Both the position numbers and the translations under genes were made by a program. A stretch of DNA of 64,000 nucleotides from JAAELZ01 sp965237485 (lineage in GTDB: Bacteria > Pseudomonadota > Gammaproteobacteria > Arenicellales > Poriferihabitantaceae): assembly GCA_965237485.1 (NCBI GenBank), contig CBDEFQ010000010.1, positions 248,001 through 312,000 of the forward strand, in the 5' to 3' direction. Below are positions 38,302 through 47,436 of the stretch, one piece after another (position 1 is the first letter of the stretch; the number at the start of each line of letters is the position of its first letter). The notes below the pieces were generated by a model, which saw only the letters and a list, made by a program, of their open reading frames with translations, was not told where the DNA came from and made no database searches.

Positions 38302-40143
38302 CTAGACGGCGGACAAAGATTCCAGATCACGAAGTGCTGTTTCTAATTCAACGACCGAAGTTTCATCATTTAATGCCTGATGAAACATCACCCGTATTTT
38401 GCGTCTGTGTAGCCAATTTCGCTTAGGTTTATCTCTAGCAAAGATACTCCCGCTCATACCATGGATAATAAAAGGGCTGACCATTGCTCCAGACTTTTTT
38501 AAGATTAGTTCAAACCCCCGTTTAATTTCCTGTAATTCACCGTCTGGACTAATCCCTCCTTCGGGAAACAGACAAATCACACCATTTTGCTTGAGTGCCT
38601 GGTGGATCTCCTTTATAGCTTGCGTATTTTTAGTCGGCGAAATCGGCACGGTTCCAACTTTTTTTAATATCCAGTGAAGTAACCAAAAATCATAAAATAT
38701 ACGGTCAATCACGAACGTAATTGGGCGACCCACCGCCATTTGCACCAATGCCCAGTCAATCCAACTTACATGGTTTCCTAACAGCAGTATGCTGCCGTTT
38801 TTTGGAAACGCCTCTTCATTTACTGAAACAACGTTGTAACGTAGCTTGAATAAGCCAGTCAGCATCAGTTGTAGGAAAGGACGCAATAGAATTATAAAAC
38901 TAGCCAGTGCACCCACCAACGCAACGGTAGACATAAAGTAAAGCAGCCACAGGCTATCTAGGCCAGTTAAGGCTATTGAGATTGTGATTACCAAAAACAA
39001 CAGCATGCTAATGTTTTGTAGCCAATTATTTGCAGCCAGCACAGTGCCAAGCTTTGCTGTCGGCGCATTTGATTGAATTAAGGCATTCAACGGCGCAATG
39101 AGAAAAGCGCCAAACAAGCCGATAAAAAAGAACAAACACGCTAACACTAATTTGGAATCACTAAATGGCATTAAAAAGAAAGCGCAAGCAACCCCGACTG
39201 CGCCTAGAGGAATAAGACCCATCTCAATTTTGCCTTTCGAGATTTTAGTAACTAATAATGAACCGAGCAAGATACCGATACCAGAGGCCCCAATAACACC
39301 TTGAATAACCACCGTATTAAATTCACCTAAATGGGCTTTTGCGTATGCTGGAAACGACGCTAGTACCATTTGAGACAAGCCCCAAAAAACGCTCAGGCCC
39401 GCAATACTGCACCAAATCACTTTGCTATTAGTTACCAAGGCCAAATTTGACTTCAAGGTGCTGCCGCTTAAATAAGCTGATATTTGAAAGCCTTTTTGCG
39501 TTGAGCGTGGGCTGCCCACCGGCAGTCGATAAGCGGTAACTAGTTCGGCCAGTGAGCTTAATATTAGCAACCACGCCGCTGGGGCTATCAGACGCAAAAT
39601 ATCTGCTTCGTTTTGGTACATACGCCCGCTTAAGAAATGCTCAAACAAGATTGAAAATACGATGGTTCCAACCAAGATTGAGATAATAGTGGTCGCCTGC
39701 ACCAAGGCGTTGCCCTCGGTGAGTCTTTTTTCACCCACTAATTGTCGAATGTACCCATACTTTGCCGGTGAATACAGTGTACTTTGAACCGCCAGCACCA
39801 TTGTCATCGCAAAGGCAAATTTATACTCCCCGGCATAATAGAAATAGCAAATAAAACAAGCTATTACCGTAGCCAGCCATGCGCTAAAGCGCATCACTTT
39901 TATAAACTGAAACCGATCAGATAAAAAAGCAGCAGGGGTAAAAAGTAGCACGTAAGGTAGCAATATCATCGCGTTGACGATTGCGATCAAAATGATTTGC
40001 GTTTGCCCATCGTACACTTTGAATACGGTATTTTGGATCACTATCTTATGCCCTAAATCTACAAAGGCATTTAGGAATAACATTAGCAAATAGGGTTTAA
40101 ACCCCTTTACTTTGGTTACTTTAAGATTAGTTGCGGGTGTCAA
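38302..40143 (-). CDS. LplT-Aas-like MFS transporter/acyltransferase fusion
   Basis: Residues 1 to about 420 form a 12-helix MFS transporter resembling LplT, the lysophospholipid flippase. Residues about 430-613 form a PlsC-type acyltransferase with the NHVSWID block (H-x4-D) and FPEGGIS. Together they suggest uptake and re-acylation of lysophospholipid in the inner membrane. Many relatives carry a third, AMP-forming acyl-ACP ligase domain, which is missing here. The stop at 38302 follows normal-looking sequence, so the shorter form may be natural. The gene is 4 bases from xerD and on the same strand. Confidence 0.82.
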   Translation of the reverse strand: MTPATNLKVTKVKGFKPYLLMLFLNAFVDLGHKIVIQNTVFKVYDGQTQIILIAIVNAMILLPYVLLFTPAAFLSDRFQFIKVMRFSAWLATVIACFICYFYYAGEYKFAFAMTMVLAVQSTLYSPAKYGYIRQLVGEKRLTEGNALVQATTIISILVGTIVFSILFEHFLSGRMYQNEADILRLIAPAAWLLILSSLAELVTAYRLPVGSPRSTQKGFQISAYLSGSTLKSNLALVTNSKVIWCSIAGLSVFWGLSQMVLASFPAYAKAHLGEFNTVVIQGVIGASGIGILLGSLLVTKISKGKIEMGLIPLGAVGVACAFFLMPFSDSKLVLACLFFFIGLFGAFLIAPLNALIQSNAPTAKLGTVLAANNWLQNISMLLFLVITISIALTGLDSLWLLYFMSTVALVGALASFIILLRPFLQLMLTGLFKLRYNVVSVNEEAFPKNGSILLLGNHVSWIDWALVQMAVGRPITFVIDRIFYDFWLLHWILKKVGTVPISPTKNTQAIKEIHQALKQNGVICLFPEGGISPDGELQEIKRGFELILKKSGAMVSPFIIHGMSGSIFARDKPKRNWLHRRKIRVMFHQALNDETSVVELETALRDLESLSAV

Positions 40144-40146
40144 CTC

Positions 40147-41001
40147 TCAAGCTCTAGGGTGGTGGCGTTGGTGTAGACTTTGCAATCTAGCTTTAGCGAC
40201 GTGTGTGTATATTTGCGTAGTTGATAAATCAGCGTGACCCAACATCATTTGTAAGGTGCGCAAATCAGCTCCATGATTAAGTAAGTGGGTTGCAAACGCA
40301 TGGCGTAAGGTATGCGGTGAAACGTCCGCAGTAATGCCAGCTTGCTTGGCATAGCGTTTGGTATTTTGCCAGAATGCTTGTCGGCTCATCGCCGCGCCAC
40401 GTTTGGTAATGAACATCGCGCCGCTTCGCGTATTAGCACAAATTTCCCTTCTGCCACCATCTAAATAGGCTTTTATTGCGCTAAGCGCCGCCTCTCCAAC
40501 GGGGACCAACCGCTCTTTATTGCCTTTACCAATAATTCGAATGACCCCTATTTGTGCGTTCAACTGGTTTATTTGCAGACTAATTAATTCAGAAACACGT
40601 AAACCTGAAGCATACAACAACTCTAGCATTGCGGTGTCACGCACGCCCAAACAATCAGTTGATGGTGCTTGTAGTAATGCCTCTACATCATTTTCGGATA
40701 AAGTTTTCGGTAAGCTGCGCCCAATCACTGGTGGATCGATTTCTGTGGTGGGGTCGAACTGAATAAGGTTTTCCCTCAGCAACCAACGGTAGAAACGACG
40801 CAAACTCGATAAGGTGCGCGCCGCACTTCGTGGTGCCACTTTGGTGTTACGGAACACCAAAAATCTTTTTATCTGATTCTTTGAAGCTTTGCGAAAATTG
40901 AGCCCTTTAGCGTTTAAAAAATGAGCTGCAATCGTTAAATCTGTTCTATAAGCTATTAAAGTATTTTCGCTTAACCCCGACTCCATCCACGCACTATCCA
41001 A
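40147..41001 (-). CDS. xerD: Site-specific tyrosine recombinase XerD
   Basis: XerD, with XerC, resolves chromosome dimers at dif. The core-binding domain (ENTLIAYRTDLTIAAHFL) and catalytic domain are complete. The catalytic set is Arg in YASGLRVSEL, Lys in GKGNKERLVP, His-x-x-Arg in HTLRHAFATHLLNHGADL, His in LGHADLS and the Tyr nucleophile in TTQIYTHV. It ends HQRHHPRA, as XerD does. The annotated first codon is a TTG. Homology extends about 10 residues upstream (DEIALVERFLDSAW), but no ATG, GTG or TTG lies between there and the upstream gene's stop, so the true start is unclear. Confidence 0.92.
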   Translation of the reverse strand: MDSAWMESGLSENTLIAYRTDLTIAAHFLNAKGLNFRKASKNQIKRFLVFRNTKVAPRSAARTLSSLRRFYRWLLRENLIQFDPTTEIDPPVIGRSLPKTLSENDVEALLQAPSTDCLGVRDTAMLELLYASGLRVSELISLQINQLNAQIGVIRIIGKGNKERLVPVGEAALSAIKAYLDGGRREICANTRSGAMFITKRGAAMSRQAFWQNTKRYAKQAGITADVSPHTLRHAFATHLLNHGADLRTLQMMLGHADLSTTQIYTHVAKARLQSLHQRHHPRA

Positions 41002-41062
41002 AAACCGTTCTACTAACGCTATTTCGTCAGTGAGTTGCTTAGTGTTCGTGGCTTCGCTGATA

Positions 41063-42934
41063 TTAGCTTCCTCGAATCGTGTTTTTCAGAAGCCACAGCC
41101 GTTGTAGCGATTGCTTGATAGTGGTTAAACGGGCGCTGTCTTTAGTGGCCAGTAGCAAACCTTCGAATAATCGTTTTGCATCTTCGTAGTAAGCCGCCTC
41201 CATTAACGTAGACGCTGCATGATAGCGCGCTGATTGTCCCCATTCATCGAAACCGTTATCTTGCACTAACGCCGACTCCAAATACAGAGCAGCGGCCTTC
41301 AAACGCTCCCCCATATTTTCATTTGATTGCGCCTTCCAAAATAGTATTTCACGTTTATGGCGTTTAGATAGGGTCTTATTAGAGATAGCGTCAAACAATT
41401 CCAGGCTCATCTGGTTTTCATTAGCCGCTTGTAAATCATAAACGGGCTGTAATACTTTATCAACCTGCTCTCCGTCCAGCACTGGGTAGGCGTTGATCCA
41501 TTCGTATAACTTCTCTTTTCCTTGTGCAAAACGTCCCGAAAAAATGTCTATTCTAGCCTTTTGCAGTAGCCAATCTTCTAACTTAACCGATGCAGGTGCG
41601 TTCCCTAAGTAAGGAGCGATCAGTGCAATCAAATCTGCGTCGCTTTGCGCCAGTGCATAATCCAATATTCTAGTGCTGCTGTCGCTTTTAAGGCCTTTTA
41701 AATTCCCAATCGAGTGTACTTTCTCCCCAAAAAGATGCTTAAGTACAGGTAAGTTATCACCTTCTAACAATATCTGGACATATCGATTCAAAGCAGCACT
41801 GCTTAAAACCGGGTTAGACTTATCTTGCAATACTTGCGAGTACAGTGCTTTGGCTTTTAATAGCTCACCTTGCTCCTCTAATCGCTGTGCTAAACCATAC
41901 CACTGCCCCATGCTGGATCCTAACAAACCAGCTTCGTTGACCAAGTACTCGCCCAAGGCAACGTAGGTTTGATTTAAACTAGCATCTGAAAACCTAATGA
42001 TTTGCGGGTAAAGATCCTTAGCATCCGTATAGTGATATTTCTCGAGCTTAGACACTTTATGCAGTAAAGCATCAGAATTATCTCGACCTTTAACCAACTC
42101 AGCACCGATTGCGTATGCGAGCTTTTTTTGCTCGCGCGATATTCTTTTGCGCTGTAACTGCATTTGAAGGTTTTGATTTGCCTCTACTGAATTGATATTC
42201 CCTGTGAGAAATCTAAAGTACGTTTGCAATAGCTTGGCAGTAATTGCGTTAATCGGAGCCAAGATTTGTGTTGCTAATTCAGTTCTACCTGCGGCATGCT
42301 CAATGGTAGCGCGCTTTATAAACCAAGTCGTTTCTTGTGGTTTAAACTCTGAGTGAAAACGGGTTGCATCTATTTGTGCATTTAAATGGTCACCTAAACT
42401 GACGTGCATTTCGATTAAAAAACGCCGCGCCCGTTTGCGATCTTCTAGCGTTGAACCTTGGTCAACCAAAGTCGACTGCAAAGTGCGGGATGCTTGAGTG
42501 GTTTCGCCTAAATGTATTAGAGCGAGCCCTTCAAATGGACGTATAAAGCTCTCAGCCTGCTTCGATATCGCAGGAGGAAATGCTCGAATATCATCAAGTA
42601 GCCCTTGGTAATTTCTTAGTTGCTCAAATAAGCTCCATTTTTGTTCATACCACGCTTTCCAAGTAGCGTTAACTAACAAAGGTTCGCTTCCAGCGCCCAA
42701 TTCGCTTAAAGCAAGATTCGGCACGCCGGCTTTAACCAGCTGTCGCACGCGCTTTAAAGTTTCCAAAGCGTTTTGATCTCCTGGAATACTTATACTTAAA
42801 CCATCCAGTTGATCAATACTTTGCTCAGCTGATTGGGCAAAAAGCAATACAGGCACGAACCAAAGCGAGATAAACCCTGCTGTTATCGTGCGCCCAATCT
42901 GAATTTTTGTAGAAGTAAAACGCGGCATATCCAC
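41063..42934 (-). CDS. Secreted TPR-like repeat protein, function unknown
   Basis: A 623-residue protein with an N-terminal signal peptide (GFISLWFVPVLLFAQSAEQ, cleavage likely after about residue 34). A long alpha-helical body of degenerate TPR-like repeats follows, for example EQGELLKAKALYSQVLQD and AAALYLESALVQDNG. It is probably periplasmic. It lies between rplS and xerD on the same strand; its stop is about 60 bases before the xerD start. Such proteins act as scaffolds, and nothing in the sequence fixes a partner. Confidence 0.6.
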   Translation of the reverse strand: MDMPRFTSTKIQIGRTITAGFISLWFVPVLLFAQSAEQSIDQLDGLSISIPGDQNALETLKRVRQLVKAGVPNLALSELGAGSEPLLVNATWKAWYEQKWSLFEQLRNYQGLLDDIRAFPPAISKQAESFIRPFEGLALIHLGETTQASRTLQSTLVDQGSTLEDRKRARRFLIEMHVSLGDHLNAQIDATRFHSEFKPQETTWFIKRATIEHAAGRTELATQILAPINAITAKLLQTYFRFLTGNINSVEANQNLQMQLQRKRISREQKKLAYAIGAELVKGRDNSDALLHKVSKLEKYHYTDAKDLYPQIIRFSDASLNQTYVALGEYLVNEAGLLGSSMGQWYGLAQRLEEQGELLKAKALYSQVLQDKSNPVLSSAALNRYVQILLEGDNLPVLKHLFGEKVHSIGNLKGLKSDSSTRILDYALAQSDADLIALIAPYLGNAPASVKLEDWLLQKARIDIFSGRFAQGKEKLYEWINAYPVLDGEQVDKVLQPVYDLQAANENQMSLELFDAISNKTLSKRHKREILFWKAQSNENMGERLKAAALYLESALVQDNGFDEWGQSARYHAASTLMEAAYYEDAKRLFEGLLLATKDSARLTTIKQSLQRLWLLKNTIRGS

Positions 42935-42986
42935 GGTTTGTATTCTAACTAGCCAGCACTTAACCCGATGTTAAGTGAAAAGCAGC

Positions 42987-43331
42987 TTATACCTTCTCTC
43001 TAATGCGTGCAGATTTACCCGTACGCTCACGCAAATAGTATAACTTAGCACGGCGCACAGCACCGCGACGTTTCACATCGATGCCTTGAACCAATGGGCT
43101 ATGTGTTTGAAATACCCGTTCTACACCTTCTCCCGAAGACATTTTTCGTACCGTAAATGAAGAATTAATACCGCGATTCTTCTTGGCAATGACGACACCT
43201 TCATACGCTTGAACACGCTGGCGGTCACCTTCACGAATCAAAACATTAACTTTAACTGTGTCCCCAGGAGCAAATGACGGAAGGTCAGTTTTTAATTGCT
43301 CAGCATTAATTTCATCAATAATGGTTGTCAT
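42987..43331 (-). CDS. rplS: 50S ribosomal protein L19
   Basis: The 114-residue length and the segments PSFAPGDTVKVNVLIREGDRQRVQ, YEGVVIAKKNRGINSSFTVRK and KRRGAVRRAKLYYLRERTGKSARI are those of L19, at the 30S-50S interface. It is the last gene of rpsP-rimM-trmD-rplS, 27 bases after trmD. Confidence 0.97.
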   Translation of the reverse strand: MTTIIDEINAEQLKTDLPSFAPGDTVKVNVLIREGDRQRVQAYEGVVIAKKNRGINSSFTVRKMSSGEGVERVFQTHSPLVQGIDVKRRGAVRRAKLYYLRERTGKSARIREKV

Positions 43332-43358
43332 AACCGTATCTCTATTTCAGTTTAAACT

Positions 43359-44060
43359 TTAAATCTCTTTGACCTGGTTTATTAAATCAGGCCGCCTTTG
43401 TTTGGTACGTTCTGTGGCTTTTTGTTTACGCCAGTTCGCGATGTTTTGATGATTGCCGCTTAACAGTACTGCAGGTACTTCAAGGCCATCATAATTCTTA
43501 GGTCTAGTATACTGCGGAAAATCAAGCCCGGCGTCTTCAAAAGACTCCTCAAGCGTTGACTGGGCATTACCTAAAACATCAGGCAGCAACCGCGAAATCG
43601 CATCTACTAACACCATGGCCGGAAATTCACCTCCCGCCAGTACATAATCACCAATCGACACTTCAAGGTCAACTCGACCTTCAATCAAGCGTTCGTCAAC
43701 CCCTTCATAGCGGCCAGCTAGCAAGGTTAGCGCTGGCAGCTTAGCCAAACGCTTGACCTCTTTTTGCTCAAGGCGCTTACCTTGGGGCGTTAAATACAAA
43801 ACCGGGGCATTTTTAAAGCCCGTATCTTCTTGCTTTCGCTTAGCTGCATCAAGCGCATCGCTTAGCGGCTTTGCCATCATCACCATTCCGGGGCCACCGC
43901 CATACGGTCGGTCATCCACCATTCGGTGTACATCAGTAGTGAAATCACGTGGATTCCACAAATCAATCTGTAACGCGCTTTGATCACGCGCGCGCTTAAT
44001 CATTCCATAATTCAACGCATCAAACATCTGCGGAAATATGGAAATGATATCAATTTTCAT
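43359..44060 (-). CDS. trmD: tRNA (guanine-N1)-methyltransferase TrmD
   Basis: TrmD methylates G37 of tRNAs to prevent frameshifting. 233 residues, with the trefoil-knot SAM-binding region LLAGRYEGVDERLIE and SIGDYVLAGGEFPAMVLVDAISRL. The N-terminus has the usual MKIDIISIFPQMF and DDRPYGGGPGMVM. It starts 3 bases after the rimM stop. Intact. Confidence 0.97.
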   Translation of the reverse strand: MKIDIISIFPQMFDALNYGMIKRARDQSALQIDLWNPRDFTTDVHRMVDDRPYGGGPGMVMMAKPLSDALDAAKRKQEDTGFKNAPVLYLTPQGKRLEQKEVKRLAKLPALTLLAGRYEGVDERLIEGRVDLEVSIGDYVLAGGEFPAMVLVDAISRLLPDVLGNAQSTLEESFEDAGLDFPQYTRPKNYDGLEVPAVLLSGNHQNIANWRKQKATERTKQRRPDLINQVKEI

Positions 44061-44063
44061 CGC

Positions 44064-44579
44064 TTACTCATCAAACTGCCAATCAACGTGAATTTCACCT
44101 GCTTCAAGGTCAGTTTTAATTATAACGTCTGGTATCCACGGTAGTGCAGTCAAACCTAAATCTGCATCACCTTGAATAACTAAGACGTCATTAGTGCCAG
44201 TTTCAATAAGCTCTTTAACTACGCCAATATCTTTGTCATCGCTATTAATTACGCTTAGGCCAACTAATTGGTGCCAAAAGTATTCACCATCGTTTAGTGT
44301 CTCAAGCTGCCCACTTTCGACGAAAATCTCGCAATACTTTAGCGATTCCGCCGCCGCGCGGTCATCTACACCTATCAATTTCACAGCGAGGTTTTTCCCA
44401 GTGCTAGTATAGTTTTCTACCTTTGCTGTCTTACCTCTACCAAATTCGAGCTGCCAACTCGCGTAATCAAAAATACTTTCTGGTGGTCTAGTATAAGAAT
44501 ACACCTTAAGCCACCCTTTTAGCCCTTGCGGGCCTATAATTTTGCCTAAAACTATCTTATTTGGTTCAGTTAGAACCAA
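44064..44579 (-). CDS. rimM: Ribosome maturation factor RimM
   Basis: RimM assists assembly of the 30S head domain. 171 residues. The N-terminal RimM domain has VLGKIIGPQGLKGWLKVYSYT, and the C-terminal PRC-barrel-like part has GEYFWHQLVGLSV and a terminal LPWIPDVI. It is in the standard position between rpsP and trmD. Confidence 0.96.
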   Translation of the reverse strand: MVLTEPNKIVLGKIIGPQGLKGWLKVYSYTRPPESIFDYASWQLEFGRGKTAKVENYTSTGKNLAVKLIGVDDRAAAESLKYCEIFVESGQLETLNDGEYFWHQLVGLSVINSDDKDIGVVKELIETGTNDVLVIQGDADLGLTALPWIPDVIIKTDLEAGEIHVDWQFDE

Positions 44580-44594
44580 ATCAAAATCTCGACA

Positions 44595-44852
44595 TTACTC
44601 AGCAGGTGCGGCCTTTGTTGCCTGCTTGATTAAATCTACTACCCGGTCTGATGGTTGAGCACCCTTAGATATCCAGTGCTCAGCGCGCTCTAAGTCGACG
44701 CGGAGTTTTTCTTTGCCGCCGCGCGCACTCGGGTTAAAAAAACCGATGCGTTCGATAAATCGCTTAGTCGGTGCAAAGCGTTGGTCTGCTACGGTGATTG
44801 AGTAAAATGGGCGCTTCTTTGAACCGCCACGTGCTAATCTAATCGTTACCAT
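44595..44852 (-). CDS. rpsP: 30S ribosomal protein S16
   Basis: An 85-residue S16: MVTIRLARGGSKKRPFYSI, then RIGFFNPSARGGKEKLRVDL. Its ATG lies only 24 bases after the pnp stop and is preceded by GGAAACTG as ribosome binding site. rpsP-rimM-trmD-rplS is therefore fused behind rpsO-pnp, an unusual junction; rpsP more often follows ffh. Confidence 0.97.
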   Translation of the reverse strand: MVTIRLARGGSKKRPFYSITVADQRFAPTKRFIERIGFFNPSARGGKEKLRVDLERAEHWISKGAQPSDRVVDLIKQATKAAPAE

Positions 44853-44876
44853 TTTTCAGTTTCCAGAATTAGGTGT

Positions 44877-46985
44877 TTATGCCTCAGATGCAGCTGCATC
44901 TGACTCAATTAATGCCTTCATGCTTAAACGAATGCGCCCTTGCTTATCAACCTCAAGCACTTTAACTTTAACCATATCGCCTTCCGACAATTCATCACTC
45001 ACGGTATTAACACGCTCGTTAGAAATTTGCGATATATGCACTAATCCATCACGGCCTGGCAAGATGTTAACAAATGCACCAAAGTCCATTAAGCGAACCA
45101 CTTTGCCTTCGTAAACCATACCACTTTCAACATCAGCTGTGATTTGCTCAATACGGCGAACAGCCGCTTGGCTTCCTTCGTTGTCACTAGAGGCAATTTT
45201 AATCGTACCATCATCATCGATATCAATCGTCGCGCCCGTTTCTTCGGAGATAGAACGAATAACCGCACCACCCTTGCCGATTACGTCACGAATCTTATCT
45301 GTGTGAATCTTCATCGTCAGAATACGCGGTGCGTAATCAGACATTTCTTCACGCGCTGAAGAGATAACCTTACCCATCTCACCTAAGATAAATAAGCGGC
45401 CGTCTTTAGCTTGTGCTAAGGCCTTTTGCATGATTTCTTCAGTGATACCATCGATCTTGATATCCATCTGCAATGCAGTGATACCTTCTTCGGTGCCCGC
45501 TACTTTAAAGTCCATATCACCTAGATGATCTTCATCACCTAAGATATCGCTTAATACCGCGTAGTTATCACCTTCTTTGATCAAGCCCATAGCAACGCCT
45601 GCAACCGGCGCTTTCATTTGAACGCCTGCATCCATCAGCGCTAAGCTAGTGCCACACACTGATGCCATTGAGCTAGAACCATTCGATTCAGTGATTTCAG
45701 ATACCACGCGAATAGTATATGGATATTCGTCCATATCAGGCAATGCCGCTGCAATACCGCGGTGAGCCAAGCGGCCATGGCCGATTTCACGACGCTTTGG
45801 CGAACCTACGCGGCCCGTTTCACCCACACAATAAGGAGGGAAATTGTAGTGCAACATAAACGGCTGCTTGTACTCACCTTCTAAGGCTTCAATACGCTGC
45901 GCATCACGGTCGGTACCCAAAGTAGTGACTACAATCGCTTGTGTTTCACCGCGTGTAAACAAGGCTGAACCATGTGTGCGCGGCAAAATACCAGTTTCAA
46001 CGGTGATTGGTCGCACTGTGCTGGTATCACGACCATCAATACGTGGCTCACCCGCTATGATTCGGCTACGAACTGTTTGCTTTTCAAGCTTCTTGAATGC
46101 GTCTTTACATTTGCCTTCAAATCCATCTTCGCTGTCATCGTTAACTAACGCTTCAAGCATTTTAGTTTTTGCTTCGCCAATCGCTGCGTAGCGATCCATC
46201 TTTTCAGCCACTTGATAAGCCGCGGTTAAATCACCACCTACTGCGACGCTTACCGCCTCAAAAGCTGATTCATCTTTTTCAGGTGCTGTCCAAGTGCTTG
46301 GCGTAACTTCATATTCAGCGCCAAATTCTTTAACCGCATTAATCGCAGTTTGTAATTGCGCGTGGCCATACATCACTGCGCCCAACATTTGGTCTTCAGA
46401 CAGCATTTTCGCTTCTGATTCAACCATTAAAACCGCTTGCTGGGTTCCCGCAACCACTAAATCTAGTTGAGAATCTTCTTTAAGTGCTGTCTGGCTTGGG
46501 TTAAGCACATATTCGCCATCAACATAGCCTACACGTGCAGCGCTCATCGGGCCATTAAATGGCAAACCAGAAATCTCGATAGCCGCCGCTACACCCACCA
46601 TAGCTACGATATCTGGATCGATCTGTGGATCAACTGACAACACTGTCACCACAATTTGCACTTCTTGTTTGAAGTCTTTGGGAAACAAAGGGCGAATCGG
46701 ACGATCCATCAAACGGCAAGTCAGAATGGCCTTTTCGGATGGACGACCTTCGCGTTTGAAAAACCCGCCCGGAATTTTCCCTGCTGCGTAGAAACGTTCT
46801 TCATAATCTACAGTGAGCGGGAAGAAATCACGCTCGATATCACTTTGGCGTGCGACGATAGTCACCATCACCATAGTATCGCCAAGGCTGGCAATCACCG
46901 CGCCATGGGCTTGCTTAGCAATTTTTCCTGATTTAAGGCAAAACTCATGTTCGCCATACTGAAACTTTTTAACTATTTCTTTCAC
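44877..46985 (-). CDS. pnp: Polynucleotide phosphorylase
   Basis: PNPase degrades RNA 3'-5' by phosphorolysis and is part of the RNA degradosome. 702 residues. It has two RNase PH domains (about 1-220 and 310-540, with YCVGETGRVGSPKRREIGHG), a KH domain (about 550-610, DKIRDVIGKGGAVIRSI) and an S1 domain (about 620-690, VYEGKVVRLMDFGAFVNILPG). It follows rpsO by 18 bases, the conserved pairing. PNPase interacts with Hfq in E. coli, which is relevant given the loss of hfq here. Confidence 0.97.
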   Translation of the reverse strand: MKEIVKKFQYGEHEFCLKSGKIAKQAHGAVIASLGDTMVMVTIVARQSDIERDFFPLTVDYEERFYAAGKIPGGFFKREGRPSEKAILTCRLMDRPIRPLFPKDFKQEVQIVVTVLSVDPQIDPDIVAMVGVAAAIEISGLPFNGPMSAARVGYVDGEYVLNPSQTALKEDSQLDLVVAGTQQAVLMVESEAKMLSEDQMLGAVMYGHAQLQTAINAVKEFGAEYEVTPSTWTAPEKDESAFEAVSVAVGGDLTAAYQVAEKMDRYAAIGEAKTKMLEALVNDDSEDGFEGKCKDAFKKLEKQTVRSRIIAGEPRIDGRDTSTVRPITVETGILPRTHGSALFTRGETQAIVVTTLGTDRDAQRIEALEGEYKQPFMLHYNFPPYCVGETGRVGSPKRREIGHGRLAHRGIAAALPDMDEYPYTIRVVSEITESNGSSSMASVCGTSLALMDAGVQMKAPVAGVAMGLIKEGDNYAVLSDILGDEDHLGDMDFKVAGTEEGITALQMDIKIDGITEEIMQKALAQAKDGRLFILGEMGKVISSAREEMSDYAPRILTMKIHTDKIRDVIGKGGAVIRSISEETGATIDIDDDGTIKIASSDNEGSQAAVRRIEQITADVESGMVYEGKVVRLMDFGAFVNILPGRDGLVHISQISNERVNTVSDELSEGDMVKVKVLEVDKQGRIRLSMKALIESDAAASEA

Positions 46986-47003
46986 TTGGATTATCCGATG
47001 CGC

Positions 47004-47273
47004 TTACTTACGTAAGCCTAGTTTCGCGATTAAAGCGCGGTATCGTTCAACATCTACTCGTTTCAAATAATCAAGTAAGCTGCGACGACGATTAACAAGG
47101 CGCAATAAGCCTTGTCGTGAATGGTGGTCATGAATGTGGGTTTTGAAATGTTCAGTCAGGTCTTTGATTCGGGCGGTTAGTAGTGCAACTTGCACTTCGG
47201 TTGAGCCCGTATCAGAGTCACTGCGCTGGTGGTCTTTGATGATCGCTTCGCGATCTGCAAAAGTCATAGCCAT
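47004..47273 (-). CDS. rpsO: 30S ribosomal protein S15
   Basis: An 89-residue S15: FQ-like start MAMTFADREAIIKDHQRSDSD, then TGSTEVQVALLTARIKDL and HDHHSRQGLLRLVNRRRSLLDYLK. It is first in the leftward rpsO-pnp cluster. In E. coli truB precedes it; here an ISa copy lies about 160 bp upstream instead. Confidence 0.97.
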   Translation of the reverse strand: MAMTFADREAIIKDHQRSDSDTGSTEVQVALLTARIKDLTEHFKTHIHDHHSRQGLLRLVNRRRSLLDYLKRVDVERYRALIAKLGLRK

Positions 47274-47402
47274 TAGATGTGTTTCCTAATAAATAATAGA
47301 ATATCGAATTTATCGACCCGTTTTACCAGACGCCCCCCTATTGTGGGCACCAGCTAACAGGGTGTGGCCACCTTATTACGGCCACCCCTAAAAGGGGCGC
47401 GT

Positions 47403-47431
47403 ATTGTAACGATTAGATATGCAATAAACAA
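47403..47431 (-). promoter_or_regulatory. Promoter for rpsO-pnp
   Basis: On the minus strand TTGTTT (plus 47426-47431) and TACAAT (47403-47408) are 17 bases apart. The leader that follows to 47273 contains a GTGGCC/GGCCAC stem, where S15 autoregulatory structures are usually found. ISa copy D begins 5 bp upstream of the -35 box. Confidence 0.55.
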
Positions 47432-47436
47432 GCACC

